Position numbers and translations under genes: made by a program. Positions 12,016-21,430 of a stretch of DNA of 64,000 bases are shown piece by piece. Numbering within the stretch: the first letter of the stretch is position 1; each line of letters starts with the position of its first letter. Under the pieces are notes generated by a model. It saw only the letters and a program-made list of their open reading frames with translations, was not told the origin of the DNA and did not search any database. The stretch is taken from the NCBI GenBank assembly GCA_019054805.1, contig JAHQIY010000004.1, forward strand, positions 6,014,001 to 6,078,000, written 5' to 3'. Origin of the DNA: Brachionus manjavacas. Taxonomy: Eukaryota > Rotifera > Eurotatoria > Ploima > Brachionidae.

Positions 12016-13086
12016 ATGGGTAATTGTGTCGGTAGTAAAGGGACTAAGAAAGATCCCAAAATACTCACTGAAGAAGAAATTAAGCTTCTTTTGGACAATA
12101 CACGTTTGACACGTGCCCAAATTGTGGCATTGCACTCGAATTTTTTGAAAGAGTGTCCGAGTGGAAAACTTACCAAGAAAGACTTTATCAAATTATTCAA
12201 AGAAGTTCATCCTAGCGAGAACAAAAAAGAGAAGGCGGACAAGTTTTGTGAGTATGTCTTCAAGGTGATCGACAAGCAAAATCTTGGTTACATTTCGTTC
12301 CAAGACTTTGTTCTGTGCTTCAGTCTGACTTCGGACGGCGATTTCAAGCAAAAGTGTGAATTTGCCTTCCAGCTTTACGATTTGGACAAGGATGGCAAAA
12401 TATCCAAAAAAGAAATGACCCAAGTTTTGACTGCTTTGTACGATTTGAGTGGAATCGAGGACCGCAAAAAAGAAAATGCACCGGCCAAAAAAGTGGAGGA
12501 TATAATCAAAAAAATCAACGCCACTTATCAACCACCAGCGTCTCCAGAGCCACCAAAGCCCGAAACTGATGGGAAAAAATCCAAAAAAGAGAAGAAACCA
12601 AAGAAAGCTAAAGCGCCAGAGTTCATAACCAAAGAACAATTTATTGATGCTTGTAACCAAGATGAGCAGCTAAAGCAACTTTTTGTTGATTCGATCTTCT
12701 CTAGAAAAGCCGATCCGGACTCAGTTGAGGGCCGAATCAACGAAATAGCCAACAATCTGCAAGTTGAATTGCCTTCAGTGAATGTTTTGAATAATGGAAG
12801 TACTTCGGAAGCGTATCTCAATCCAAGTGGACATGTTGAAGAAATAACTACTACTACCACGATTGATGTTCATGGCACAGATGTACCCGTATCCGTAACC
12901 ACTTCAGCCAAGATACCAGCAGAGATAATTGAAGAACGTGATGAGGAACCAGCTAATCAGACTTTTAACAGTGAACATTCAGAGCATACCCAGTATTCAG
13001 AGCACACAGAATATGTTAACTCAAATTACACAGCCGAAGTGTCGACCAGTGGTGTTAAGCTTCAAGAATCGAAAGAACAAAACTGA
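12016..13086 (+). CDS. Myristoylated neuronal-calcium-sensor-like EF-hand protein with an insertion at EF4
   Basis: Single exon, 356 residues, against about 190 for NCS-1/hippocalcin-type sensors. The N-terminus MGNCVGSKG fits N-myristoylation with an adjacent Cys that could be palmitoylated. EF1 is degenerate with the family's CPSG signature (about residue 50). EF2 is at about 86-97 (DKQNLGYISFQD). EF3 is canonical at about 122-133 (DLDKDGKISKKE). Where EF4 should be, the loop is replaced by about 35 residues rich in Pro and Lys (about 167-203), after which the exiting helix resumes (FITKEQFIDAC). So at most two sites are likely to bind calcium. A tail of about 120 residues rich in Ser, Thr, Glu and His follows. 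The family acts as a calcium-dependent membrane switch. Membership is clear; orthology to one subfamily is not. It stands at the left end of the Met-Gly gene cluster. Confidence 0.85.
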   Translation: MGNCVGSKGTKKDPKILTEEEIKLLLDNTRLTRAQIVALHSNFLKECPSGKLTKKDFIKLFKEVHPSENKKEKADKFCEYVFKVIDKQNLGYISFQDFVLCFSLTSDGDFKQKCEFAFQLYDLDKDGKISKKEMTQVLTALYDLSGIEDRKKENAPAKKVEDIIKKINATYQPPASPEPPKPETDGKKSKKEKKPKKAKAPEFITKEQFIDACNQDEQLKQLFVDSIFSRKADPDSVEGRINEIANNLQVELPSVNVLNNGSTSEAYLNPSGHVEEITTTTTIDVHGTDVPVSVTTSAKIPAEIIEERDEEPANQTFNSEHSEHTQYSEHTEYVNSNYTAEVSTSGVKLQESKEQN

Positions 13087-14142
13087 ATAATTAACAACAT
13101 CGAAAAAAAACACAATCACTATTTAGATAATTTTTTTTTTTTAATCTAATAATTAAAAATTTTAATTAAAAATGTGTAATTTGAAAAATTGAGCCCATGA
13201 CTCGACCAATGTATTTGGGCGAATCAACCATGGTTCAAAAAATTAATGGCATTTTTTTTTGAATTTCGATATCAAACATCTACTTAAAATGCCATCCATT
13301 TATCCGAATTTTAAACAACGATTTTTTTTTTCGGCTGATGAGATAAAATTTATTTTCGCTAAAAAATGTTACAGTGATCGTTTTTTTTTCTAAATTTATT
13401 TATTTAAATCAATAAATTAAAGATATTATACAAAAAGCTAACCAAGTATTTAGATTGTATAAACTCTAGCTTATATTTCATGGGCTTAATTAATTACGAC
13501 CGTAGAGGCCAATTATGCATTTTTTTCATTTCAAAATAGATTAGTTTTTACAATTTTTGGTTTTTATTTATTTTTTAAAACTATATTTTTATAAGAATTT
13601 TAAAAATAAAACCGGAAAAATTTTGAGTTTTTTGATTTGTTCCAGATTGAAAAAACGCAAGCCAAAGAAAGTTTCGCGACTAGTCATGGCTTGAAAAATG
13701 GGCTTATACAAATAGTTAAACAAAAAAGAAAAGAATCTTAAAGCTTTTTTTCTTTATCACAATTTAGATGATATTTTTAGCAATATTAAAACAAATAAAT
13801 GCTTTAAAACAAAAATACCATTTTTTTATTCAAAACCAATCTACCTACCAAGTTCTCTAAAAATAATCTTCCATTTTAACCTCATTTTTTCTCACTAGAA
13901 ATTGGAATTTCGATCCAATAGCACAAAAATTCTAAATAGTCCTTTATTTTTAAAAATAATCTAGAAATATTCATGAGTTTGCTTGTGGCCCAGATAAGAA
14001 TGATGTTGGCTTAAATGGCTCAAATTCCATGCATAACTCAAAGCAACAAACCATTGAAATTCTGTTAATTTTCTGGAATTATAAGATTCATTTTTAAGTT
14101 TTTTTTTTAATTCAAAATTGTAACTCAATTTATACGTAAAGT
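13087..14142. other. Intergenic, no feature seen
   Basis: AT-rich sequence with homopolymer runs. I see no coding frame or RNA gene. The short minus-strand frame near 13961-14224 overlaps the next gene's start and has no coding character. Confidence 0.45.
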
Positions 14143-14913
14143 ATGGGTTCCGGAAGATCAAAAAGAGAAAGATATTATGATGATGATTATCTACGATATG
14201 GAATGGGCGGCTACCAAAGTCCATATATGATGGGCGGAATGGGTAGCATGGGTATGCCAGCTACGGGAATGGGTGGTATGGGTATGTCAAATATGGGCAT
14301 GGGCGGCATGGGGATGATGAACCCATGTCAACCATCTCCTTGTCAATCTAGTTGTGTCCCCTGTATTCCTATATGTCCTCCTGCTCCTATTTGCTGCCCT
14401 CCTCCACCTCAACCAATCTGTCCGCCACCATGTCCTCCACCTCCTCAAATCATTCAAGTACCAGTTCCTTGTCCTCAACCAGTCCCAGTTCCTTGCCCTC
14501 AGCCGGTACCAGTAGCAGTTCCTAGACCGGTACCGGTTCCTTGTCCCCAACCAGTTCCAGTTCCTGTTCCTCAGCCAGTTCCGGTTCCGTGTCCACAGCC
14601 AGTACCTGTTCCTCAACCGTATGTACCCTGCATTCAGCTTCCTAATGTTCGAATGCCAGAACAAATGCCAATGCAAATGCAAATGCCCATGCCTACCCAA
14701 ATACAAATGCCAATGCCAATGCCAATGCCACAACCAATTCCATTTCCTTATCCATTACCAACGCCTGTTCAAGCACCGCGACCAGAACCTCAATCTTTTT
14801 CTGCTCCAGTTTTTATGCCTCCAGCGTCATTTGCTCGAAATTCACATCAAAGTATTCCATATACTGTAACAGGATATCCAAACTATTCTCACAGAAAAAG
14901 CTATCGCCAATAA
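14143..14913 (+). CDS. Met-Gly low-complexity protein rich in Pro, Met and Val-Pro repeats
   Basis: Single exon, 256 residues. It begins [16 protein letters not shown]: Gly2 and Ser6 fit the N-myristoylation rule and basic residues follow, so membrane attachment is predicted. Blocks in order: a Gly/Met-rich stretch ([10 protein letters not shown]-type) to about residue 60, a Cys/Pro block (CPPPC spacing) to about 105, a Val-Pro block with repeats of VPVPCPQP to about 160, a Met-Pro/Gln block ([10 protein letters not shown]) to about 200, then a less biased tail ending YSHRKSYRQ. There is no signal peptide and no membrane helix. It resembles the other Met-Gly genes of this cluster in plan, not in alignable sequence. 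Function unknown; a cross-linked or phase-separating submembrane material is an inference. The dense Pro codons also open a long minus-strand frame, which is a shadow. Confidence 0.8.
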   Translation: MGSGRSKRERYYDDDYLRYGMGGYQSPYMMGGMGSMGMPATGMGGMGMSNMGMGGMGMMNPCQPSPCQSSCVPCIPICPPAPICCPPPPQPICPPPCPPPPQIIQVPVPCPQPVPVPCPQPVPVAVPRPVPVPCPQPVPVPVPQPVPVPCPQPVPVPQPYVPCIQLPNVRMPEQMPMQMQMPMPTQIQMPMPMPMPQPIPFPYPLPTPVQAPRPEPQSFSAPVFMPPASFARNSHQSIPYTVTGYPNYSHRKSYRQ

Positions 14914-15600
14914 TTTGTCCATTATTTTTTAATTTAATTTTTTATAATAATAAAAAAATAACTTTTTTTTTGGAAAAATATACAAATTTTGTTTAAAAAG
15001 CTAATTTCTTGAAGGTTTTGTTGTTTAAACTGTGATTTTTGTGGAAATAGCAATAATGATTTAAAATGGCCAAAATAGTTTGGTTGATTTTCAAATTTTT
15101 TGATTAGAATCTAATGAAACGAAACGAGGTCCTAGTCGACGAAGTGATAAGATTTAACTATGTTCATTTTGATAGACGTTTCGTTTTCATTTAATTTTTT
15201 TTGTTATTTATTTTCATGGTGAGACAGAGAGAAAAAATTTCAATCGATCTAAAAGCCCTCTCGCTAGTAAATTTTTTGAAAATTGGACCAAAAATATTTT
15301 TGTGGTATGAAATTTTCAGTGCCTTGTGGGTACGAGTTCGATTTTGTTTATATTTTCAACAAGAGTTGTCTAGTTTGTCAAAAGATATTTTGATAAGCTT
15401 TTAACCATCTCCACATAGCTTCAATTAATGTTCATAGCTTGGGATGATTTATAAAATTTGATATAAATTCTTCGGAGTTTTTAAATATATAACTCACTTC
15501 AAATATTAGAAAATAATAAAAAATTAAAAATAAAAAGCTAGCCGTAATTTTAGATTCAATTTTTGATTTTAGAAATATAAATAGTATAGTTTGAACAATA
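14914..15600. other. Intergenic between two Met-Gly genes
   Basis: Contains the 3' flank of the upstream gene (AATAAA-like runs near 14947) and the promoter/leader of the next. A plausible splice acceptor (tttttgattttag) ends near 15571, so the next gene may have a leader intron or a trans-spliced leader. No other feature is seen. Confidence 0.35.
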
Positions 15601-15981
15601 ATGGGTAACCGAAGATCATCTTGTCCTCAACCATGTGTTCCTGTCTATCCTCAGCCAATGATGCAACAACCGATGATGCAACAACAAATGATGCAGCAAC
15701 CAATGATGGCTTGCATGCCCGTTTGTCCACCACCTTGTCCACCACCATGCCCACCTCCGTGTCCGCCGCCATGCAAGCCTAAATGCGTTAAAGTATGTCC
15801 ACCACCTTGCCCACCACCATGCCCTCCACCATGTCCACCACCATGTCCTCCACCATGCCCGCCACCATGTGGTCCATATGGAATGGGATTACCGATGGCC
15901 TATGGATCAGGTTTAGGCTATGGATCGCCTATGGGCCTCGGTTCTCCGTATGGCTTACCAGCCGGACAGCGCTTATTTTAA
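15601..15981 (+). CDS. Met-Gly protein with CPPPC tandem repeats
   Basis: Single exon, 126 residues. The N-terminus MGNRRSSC fits N-myristoylation (Gly2, Ser6) and is nearly identical to the starts of the minus-strand genes at 17576 (MGNRNSRAC) and 26096 (MGARNSRC), so these three form a real family. A Met/Gln block (MMQQPMMQQQ) is followed by two runs of CPPP units (about residues 44-60 and 67-95), then a Gly/Tyr/Met tail (YGSGLGYGSPMGLGSPYG). Periodic Cys every four residues between Pro-Pro-Pro suggests an extended polyproline helix with Cys on a regular face, suited to disulfide cross-linking, acylation or metal binding. There is no signal peptide. The cellular role is unknown. Confidence 0.82.
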   Translation: MGNRRSSCPQPCVPVYPQPMMQQPMMQQQMMQQPMMACMPVCPPPCPPPCPPPCPPPCKPKCVKVCPPPCPPPCPPPCPPPCPPPCPPPCGPYGMGLPMAYGSGLGYGSPMGLGSPYGLPAGQRLF

Positions 15982-17084
15982 ACAAAAGTTTTGATTTTCT
16001 AATATTCAAAATATTAGGAATTAAAAAAATTTAATTATTAGCATTTATTATTTTTGTTATTTCTAATTAAAATAATATTAAAAATATTTTTAATAAAAGT
16101 ATTTTTAAACAAATTTATTCAATTTTTTTATTTAAATTTTCTATACTTAACTTTAAGACTCACAAATTTATTTTAATAAAGAGCGATTTGTTAAAGCAAG
16201 AATAGTTATAAAAATAAGAAGATTTTTCTTCTTTGAAAATTGATGAGTTAAAAAAAAAATTTGTTCTTTTCTAATAAAAACTGATTAGCATGTGAAAAAA
16301 GTCAATCGATAAATTTCTGTCAAAACATCGTTTATAAAAAGAATGATATTTTGTGCCATTTTATTATCACAAGAAAATTTCTTAGAATGATTCTTCATAA
16401 ACATTGTTTGAAACTTGAAATTAAAAAATAAATGAATATTTATAAATTTAGAATTCTGTATGTATTTCTAATAGCATTAAATTTAGCAGACCATTTTTTT
16501 CGAGTTTAATTCAATTCATTTTTTCTTTTTATTTTAAAAAGTTAAATTAAAATTTATTTAGATAAAATTAAGAAAAATTTGATTTTTTGATTTATTGAGA
16601 TTGAAAGGATATTGAAATGAAAATTGCTAAGAACAAAATTATGTATACGCAAATCGTAATTGATCACATTTAAAAATTAAAAAAAATTTAACAACAATTA
16701 AGGTTCTAATTAAATTTTTAATGGAATATTAATTTTAAACCAACAATTTTTTTAAATTAATTTATTTGAAAAAAGTCTATTGATTTTAGGTTTTTTTTAA
16801 AAGTTTGAACAAATAAATATTAATTTAAAACAAATAATTGTCATTTTAGTAAAATTTTAAAATATTTTTTTAATACTATATTAAAATAAGCCTAATTAAT
16901 TAATTTAATTAAATAAATTGAAATTATTTAATTGATTTAAAATCAATAATATTGAATAAATAAAAGAAAACATCTTTCTTTTGAAGAAAAAATAATTTTT
17001 ATCCAGGCAATTCGAAAAAAATGATTGTATATACGCGAGTATATATATTCATTTACAAAAGATATGTCATTTCTTGTGATTGAT
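15982..17084. other. AT-rich spacer between convergent Met-Gly genes
   Basis: Contains the 3' ends of the plus-strand gene at 15601 and the minus-strand gene at 17576. Nothing else is supported. Confidence 0.4.
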
Positions 17085-17576
17085 TTAGTAACCGAATCCG
17101 GATCCGTAGAAAGGCATTGATGGTTGTTGTCCTGTATTTAAAGACATAGGTGGTGAAATTGGCGGAAGAGGCATGGGAGATGAGCAGTTCATTGGTGGTG
17201 GAGGACATGGCATTGGCATTGGCATCGGTGGCGGCAGACATTGCATTGGCATCGGTGGTGGAGGACATTGCATTGGCATCGGTGGTGGAGGACCTTGCAT
17301 TTGCATTGGTTGAGGAGGAAATGGCATCGGCATCGGTGGTGGGGGACATGGTAGAGGCATTGGGGGAGGAAGTGGTGGAGCCATCTGAAGTGGCATTGGA
17401 GGAGGAAGTGGCGGGGCCATCTGAAATGGCATTGGAGGAGGAAGCGGTGGAGTCATTTGAAGTGGCATTGAAAGTCCCATTGGCTGTGGAGCCATTGGCA
17501 TACCCATTGGTGAAGGGCATGGAGGTGGACAAGCTGGAATACACGGTTGGCAGGCCCTGGAATTTCTATTACCCAT
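17085..17576 (-). CDS. Met-Gly protein rich in Pro-Met repeats
   Basis: Single exon, 163 residues. It begins MGNRNSRACQPC, with Gly2/Ser6 for N-myristoylation and a nearby Cys. Then come CPPPC (about 14-20) and tandem units of the type PLPPPMPxQMAPP (about 40-85) and CPPPPMPMQ (about 85-135). The C-terminus is GSGFGY, like the Gly/Tyr ends of the gene at 15601. Long alternative frames on both strands here arise from the repeats and are not separate genes. It shares the first eight residues almost exactly with the genes at 15601 and 26096, which argues for common descent and a conserved targeting signal while the body evolves as low-complexity repeats. Function unknown. Confidence 0.82.
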   Translation of the reverse strand: MGNRNSRACQPCIPACPPPCPSPMGMPMAPQPMGLSMPLQMTPPLPPPMPFQMAPPLPPPMPLQMAPPLPPPMPLPCPPPPMPMPFPPQPMQMQGPPPPMPMQCPPPPMPMQCLPPPMPMPMPCPPPPMNCSSPMPLPPISPPMSLNTGQQPSMPFYGSGFGY

Positions 17577-19196
17577 TTTAATTAACTATTACTCGGCTAG
17601 CACAGAACAAAAACGAAATCTAAAAAAACTTAATAGACAGCTAGTTTTTTAGTTTTTCTAATATCATCTGCGAATATTAAGCAAAAAAGCAAACAATTTT
17701 AGACACAAAATGGTAATTTTTCGAATTTATAGTAAAGAATATGAGATTATCTTTATTTTACTATTTTGAATGGTTCTAAATTAGCTCAAAAAGATAAATA
17801 TTTATACCTATCCAATCAATGGTTTCTAGACTAGTCTGAGATATACCAAGATAGATTACCTTAGGCTATGGTAAACAACCAAACATACAAAAAACATAAA
17901 TTAATTTTGTGTTTTAAATTGAAGCAAAGAAGATGAGGGTTCGGTCCAGAAATCTCAATCTGTATAGTTTATTTTCATTTAAAAAAATTTGGTAAAATTG
18001 ATTGATGTCCAGCTCTAATTTCGTCAAAAAATTTTCAAAGCTTAATCAACCATATTAGAAAAAATATTTTTTATCAAAGCAACAAAAGTTTTGTTTAAAG
18101 AAAATTCAATAGTTATCTTTAGAGATTTTTTAATTAAAGATTGATTTTGAAAATATTTCAATTTTTGATAAAAATTGTAAACTAACCTAAATCCAAAAAA
18201 ATAATTTAGAGCATAAAATTTTCTGATTATCGTTCTAGGCAAGCATAAATTTTTTTATAATAATAACTTATAAGTAAAATCACCTTCAAGCTAAAAATTT
18301 TGTTCATTTATTTTTAAAAATTAAAAAAAAATTTTTGAACGATCAAATTTTCAATTAATTTAAGAAGAAATTCGACAAAGGAATCTTTAATATTTTGAAA
18401 CTTTGATTCATTTTCATTATTTTTTTGATCATTTGCTCATCCTAATTCATATTTTCCTCTGGAAATTTTTAGATAATTTTTCATTTAAAAAATCTCGGTT
18501 TCATTTTGTTTGTTTTAATTTTTAAATTTTGGAGTTTTTTTTTCCCAAAATTGAACATTATTGAATGAAAAAAGTGGTAGAATCAAAAATATTTTATATA
18601 TAAAAGGTTTTTTTTTTTCCTTAATTTCTTCAAATAACTCGAGGTTACTTTTTTAAAACTCGTTTTTTCAGGGAATTGAAAATTTTGAACCTTAAATTTT
18701 GAAAATTTGATGTCGAAAATTACTTTTGCAGGTGCTGAGCATGTTTTTAATTTCTACCACCTCATATCAATAAAATGATAAATTTTAATCTGCATTTTTC
18801 ATTATTTGTCTAATTTTTGTTGAAATTTATGATTCATTAGAAATTTGATATTTTTTAATTAATAGCCAAGTTTTCATAAAAAATCTTGGTACCGAAGAAA
18901 AACTTAATTATATATAATTTTTTTTGAAAGTGTAATAATTGAAAATTTTTTTATTTACACAAATTTTAAATTGAAAAAATTAAAAATCTTTATTTGAATC
19001 AAAAATGCTTTAAATATTGTACTAAAATTTTTGTGCAAACAAATTTGTCATTCAATCCGAATTCATCAATTAACTTCACAATAAATTCAAATATTTATTT
19101 GATTTAATTATACAAATTTTAAATGGGAATCCACAATGTTCAATCATTAATTTAAAATTTAATTAAATTTTAACAAAATGGATAAAATATTTCATT
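17577..19196. other. Intergenic, no gene seen
   Basis: AT-rich flank between two minus-strand genes. A minus-strand TATA-like run lies near 17795-17806, over 200 bases from the ATG at 17576. No coding frame or structured repeat stands out. Confidence 0.4.
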
Positions 19197-20028
19197 CTAA
19201 TTGCTGGCACCTTCCCGAAATGGGTTCATTGGGTTCTCAGTTATTTGAAATAAACTATTGAAAATTTCCTCTTGTATATGAAAAAAACTGGGTTTTTCTG
19301 CAATAATGAAACAATCATTATCTTTCATTATACATCTACATATTGGACATGTTTTCGAGGTTATTTTCCATTCTTCTATACATTTTTCACAATAATTATG
19401 GGAGCCTCAAAACAAAATTTTAAAATTTTGTTTATCTATTAAAAAAAATTACATGATAGGACGAGATTAGTCTTTTCTTCCATACAAATGCAGCAAATGT
19501 CTTCATTTAGTGATGATGGTTGATTTAGTACTTGAATACTTTAATGATAAAAATCAAACAAAACCAAGTTCTTAATAATGATTAGACTTACTTGTCAAAT
19601 AAAAACGAGGTTGTCAATTTTGGTTGCACGCTGTCTAGATTGTTTTGTTGAGTATTATCAAACAGCTTAAGAGCATCGGCATATTGCTTAATGTGTTGGT
19701 ATATGTGCATAAACTCGTTCAGTTTTAATAATCTAAAGCTCTTTATGTCCGAATCTCCTATTTTCGACTGAAAAAAATTAGTTTTATTTTTTCATTTCAT
19801 TTTATTTACTTTTGTACACTCAATTCTGACAGTGAATTTCCAAAAAAAAGTTAAGTCTGTGCCTTTTTCTATTTTGAAATCCAGAGTATTTCCATTTTCG
19901 TCTAAAAAATATTCTGCGATTGAATTTAATTCTTCGACCATTTCAATAAATTTCGGGTATTTAAGATGAAAAATATCGGCTAGGTGAAGTTTGGATATTG
20001 ACTTTTTTATTTCAATAGAAGTATCCAT
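19197..20028 (-). CDS. RNF141: RING-finger E3 ubiquitin ligase, RNF141-like, four exons
   Basis: Spliced model on the minus strand: 20028-19810, 19767-19592, 19538-19453, 19405-19197, giving 690 bases and 229 residues, almost exactly the human RNF141 length (230). The N-terminal half carries the family's signature (FFWKFTVRIECTK, human counterpart AFWKVVVRVVCTK). The C-terminal half has a C3HC4 RING at about residues 148-190: CCIC, then C-x-HNYCEKC, then CPIC. The RING recruits ubiquitin-loaded E2 enzymes; substrates of this family are poorly known. Introns are 42-53 bases. Vertebrate RNF141 starts MGQQ and can be myristoylated; this one starts MDTS, so it lacks that signal even though it lies inside a cluster of Met-Gly genes. 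Splice phases are consistent throughout. Confidence 0.88.
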
Positions 20029-21023
20029 TGTGATAATTAGTAGAAACCTAGTAATTTCTTAATTTAAATTTTTGTTTAATAGTCAAATTTAAAACTTTTT
20101 AATTTTGAGTGATAAGAAATATATGAAAAACAAAAGAAAAATTTCATTTTTATAACTGGTATCCAAAATGGATTCTTTTTATCATTTTCCTTAATGCAAA
20201 TGCCAGTTAATGGTTCTCAGTGCCGCTTACAGTATTTTGAAGAGTGAAGAACCAAACGGAGAACGGAATTGACATAATGGAATTGATAGAATGGTTTTGC
20301 TTTTCGTATTTTTTATAATCACTGTATAATTACAAAGAAATTATTTTTAAGATTATTTTGAGAATGCATATACTCAAGGATATTTTTCAAATTATCATTT
20401 AAATTTAGCTTTAATAATATGAGGAATTTTAGTTTAATATATTTCAAAAAAAAGTTTCATTTTTTTTGCGCTTAATTATTTCCAAAAAGCATTAAGTGCA
20501 AAATAAATTTTATTTTTACTTAAATTTAAATAAAATAAGTCTACAATAAAAATCATTTCATCCTACACATAGACAGTTTTCATTTAATTTTATAAACAAA
20601 AGCTGTTTTTTTGATTTTGAAAAAAATCAAGTGTAAAAATTATTTTGAAATATTTTTTAAACTAGCTGTCATTGAAAAATGACATGGACTCAAATAGCAG
20701 ATATTTTTCACAAATGAAATACCTGAAAATTTCTAAAAAATTACTTGGTTTTAATTTGAAAAATAATACCAGAACTAAATTTTCCATACAAATGTTGATA
20801 AAATTAAGAATTAATTAAATTTATCAATTGAATGTTGAAAATCTCGTGATTTTAATAATAATAATAAACGCTTGGACAAGCAAGCTTGTGTAGTATGGGA
20901 GCACAAGGAAAATTACAGAAACAGAAGAACTTATAAGTTTTTAGAGTCAATAGACATTATTTATACTACAAAACTAAGAATGAATTTTTTTTTAAACTAA
21001 AACTGTTATGTGGTAAAATGTTG
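20029..21023. other. Intergenic, no gene seen
   Basis: Upstream flank of the RNF141-like gene. A somewhat less AT-rich patch near 20200-20300 has no open frame of note. At 20894 a 13-codon frame begins MGAQGK, too short to support. Confidence 0.35.
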
Positions 21024-21186
21024 CCCATGCGTACATATGGTTAAAGCCTGATCGGACAGTCTCCTCGTGTGCCCTCTAATTCTCCTGGCGGACTGAGAGA
21101 GTGTGCTGCTATGTACCTGGAGTCCGCCCAGCCGAAATCCCCCATTATTAGCTCACTCTGAGAAGTGGCTCTTGTCGGACCTGCTG
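21024..21186. ncRNA. GC-rich island with hairpin, candidate structured RNA or SINE relic
   Basis: About 160 bases of roughly balanced base composition stand out in very AT-rich surroundings. A stem is formed by 21085-21094 (ctggcggact) and 21121-21131 (agtccgcccag), perfect apart from one bulged C, around a loop of about 26 bases. The pentamer cggac recurs on both sides. A run of T follows within 10 bases, as after a Pol III gene. There is no long open frame. I cannot match it to a known RNA; no intact A/B boxes are visible. Strand is undetermined. Confidence 0.3.
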
Positions 21187-21430
21187 AATTTTATTTTTTT
21201 TAAAGTATTTTAAACTAGAATATTAAAAGAAAATCATAACTTATATTTTTATTTTATATTTAAAAATTGATTAGCTCCAATTAAAGAGAAAAATTAATTA
21301 AATTTTCAGTTTATTTTTAAGGATAGAAAATTGAGTTTTGAACTCTTTTATCTTGGTGATAAAAAAAATTAAAAAATTTAAAAAAATAAATAATATCTGC
21401 TATCCCTAGATTTTGAATGCTTTTTACAGT

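Noticed and set aside
14287-14733. Minus-strand 148-codon frame rich in Trp, His and Arg
   Set aside because: It is the reverse reading of the Pro/Met repeats of the real plus-strand gene at 14143.
17053-17581. Alternative frames over the Met-Gly gene at 17085-17576 on both strands
   Set aside because: Repeat-driven shadows; only the frame starting MGNRNSRAC has the family start and the Gly/Tyr end.
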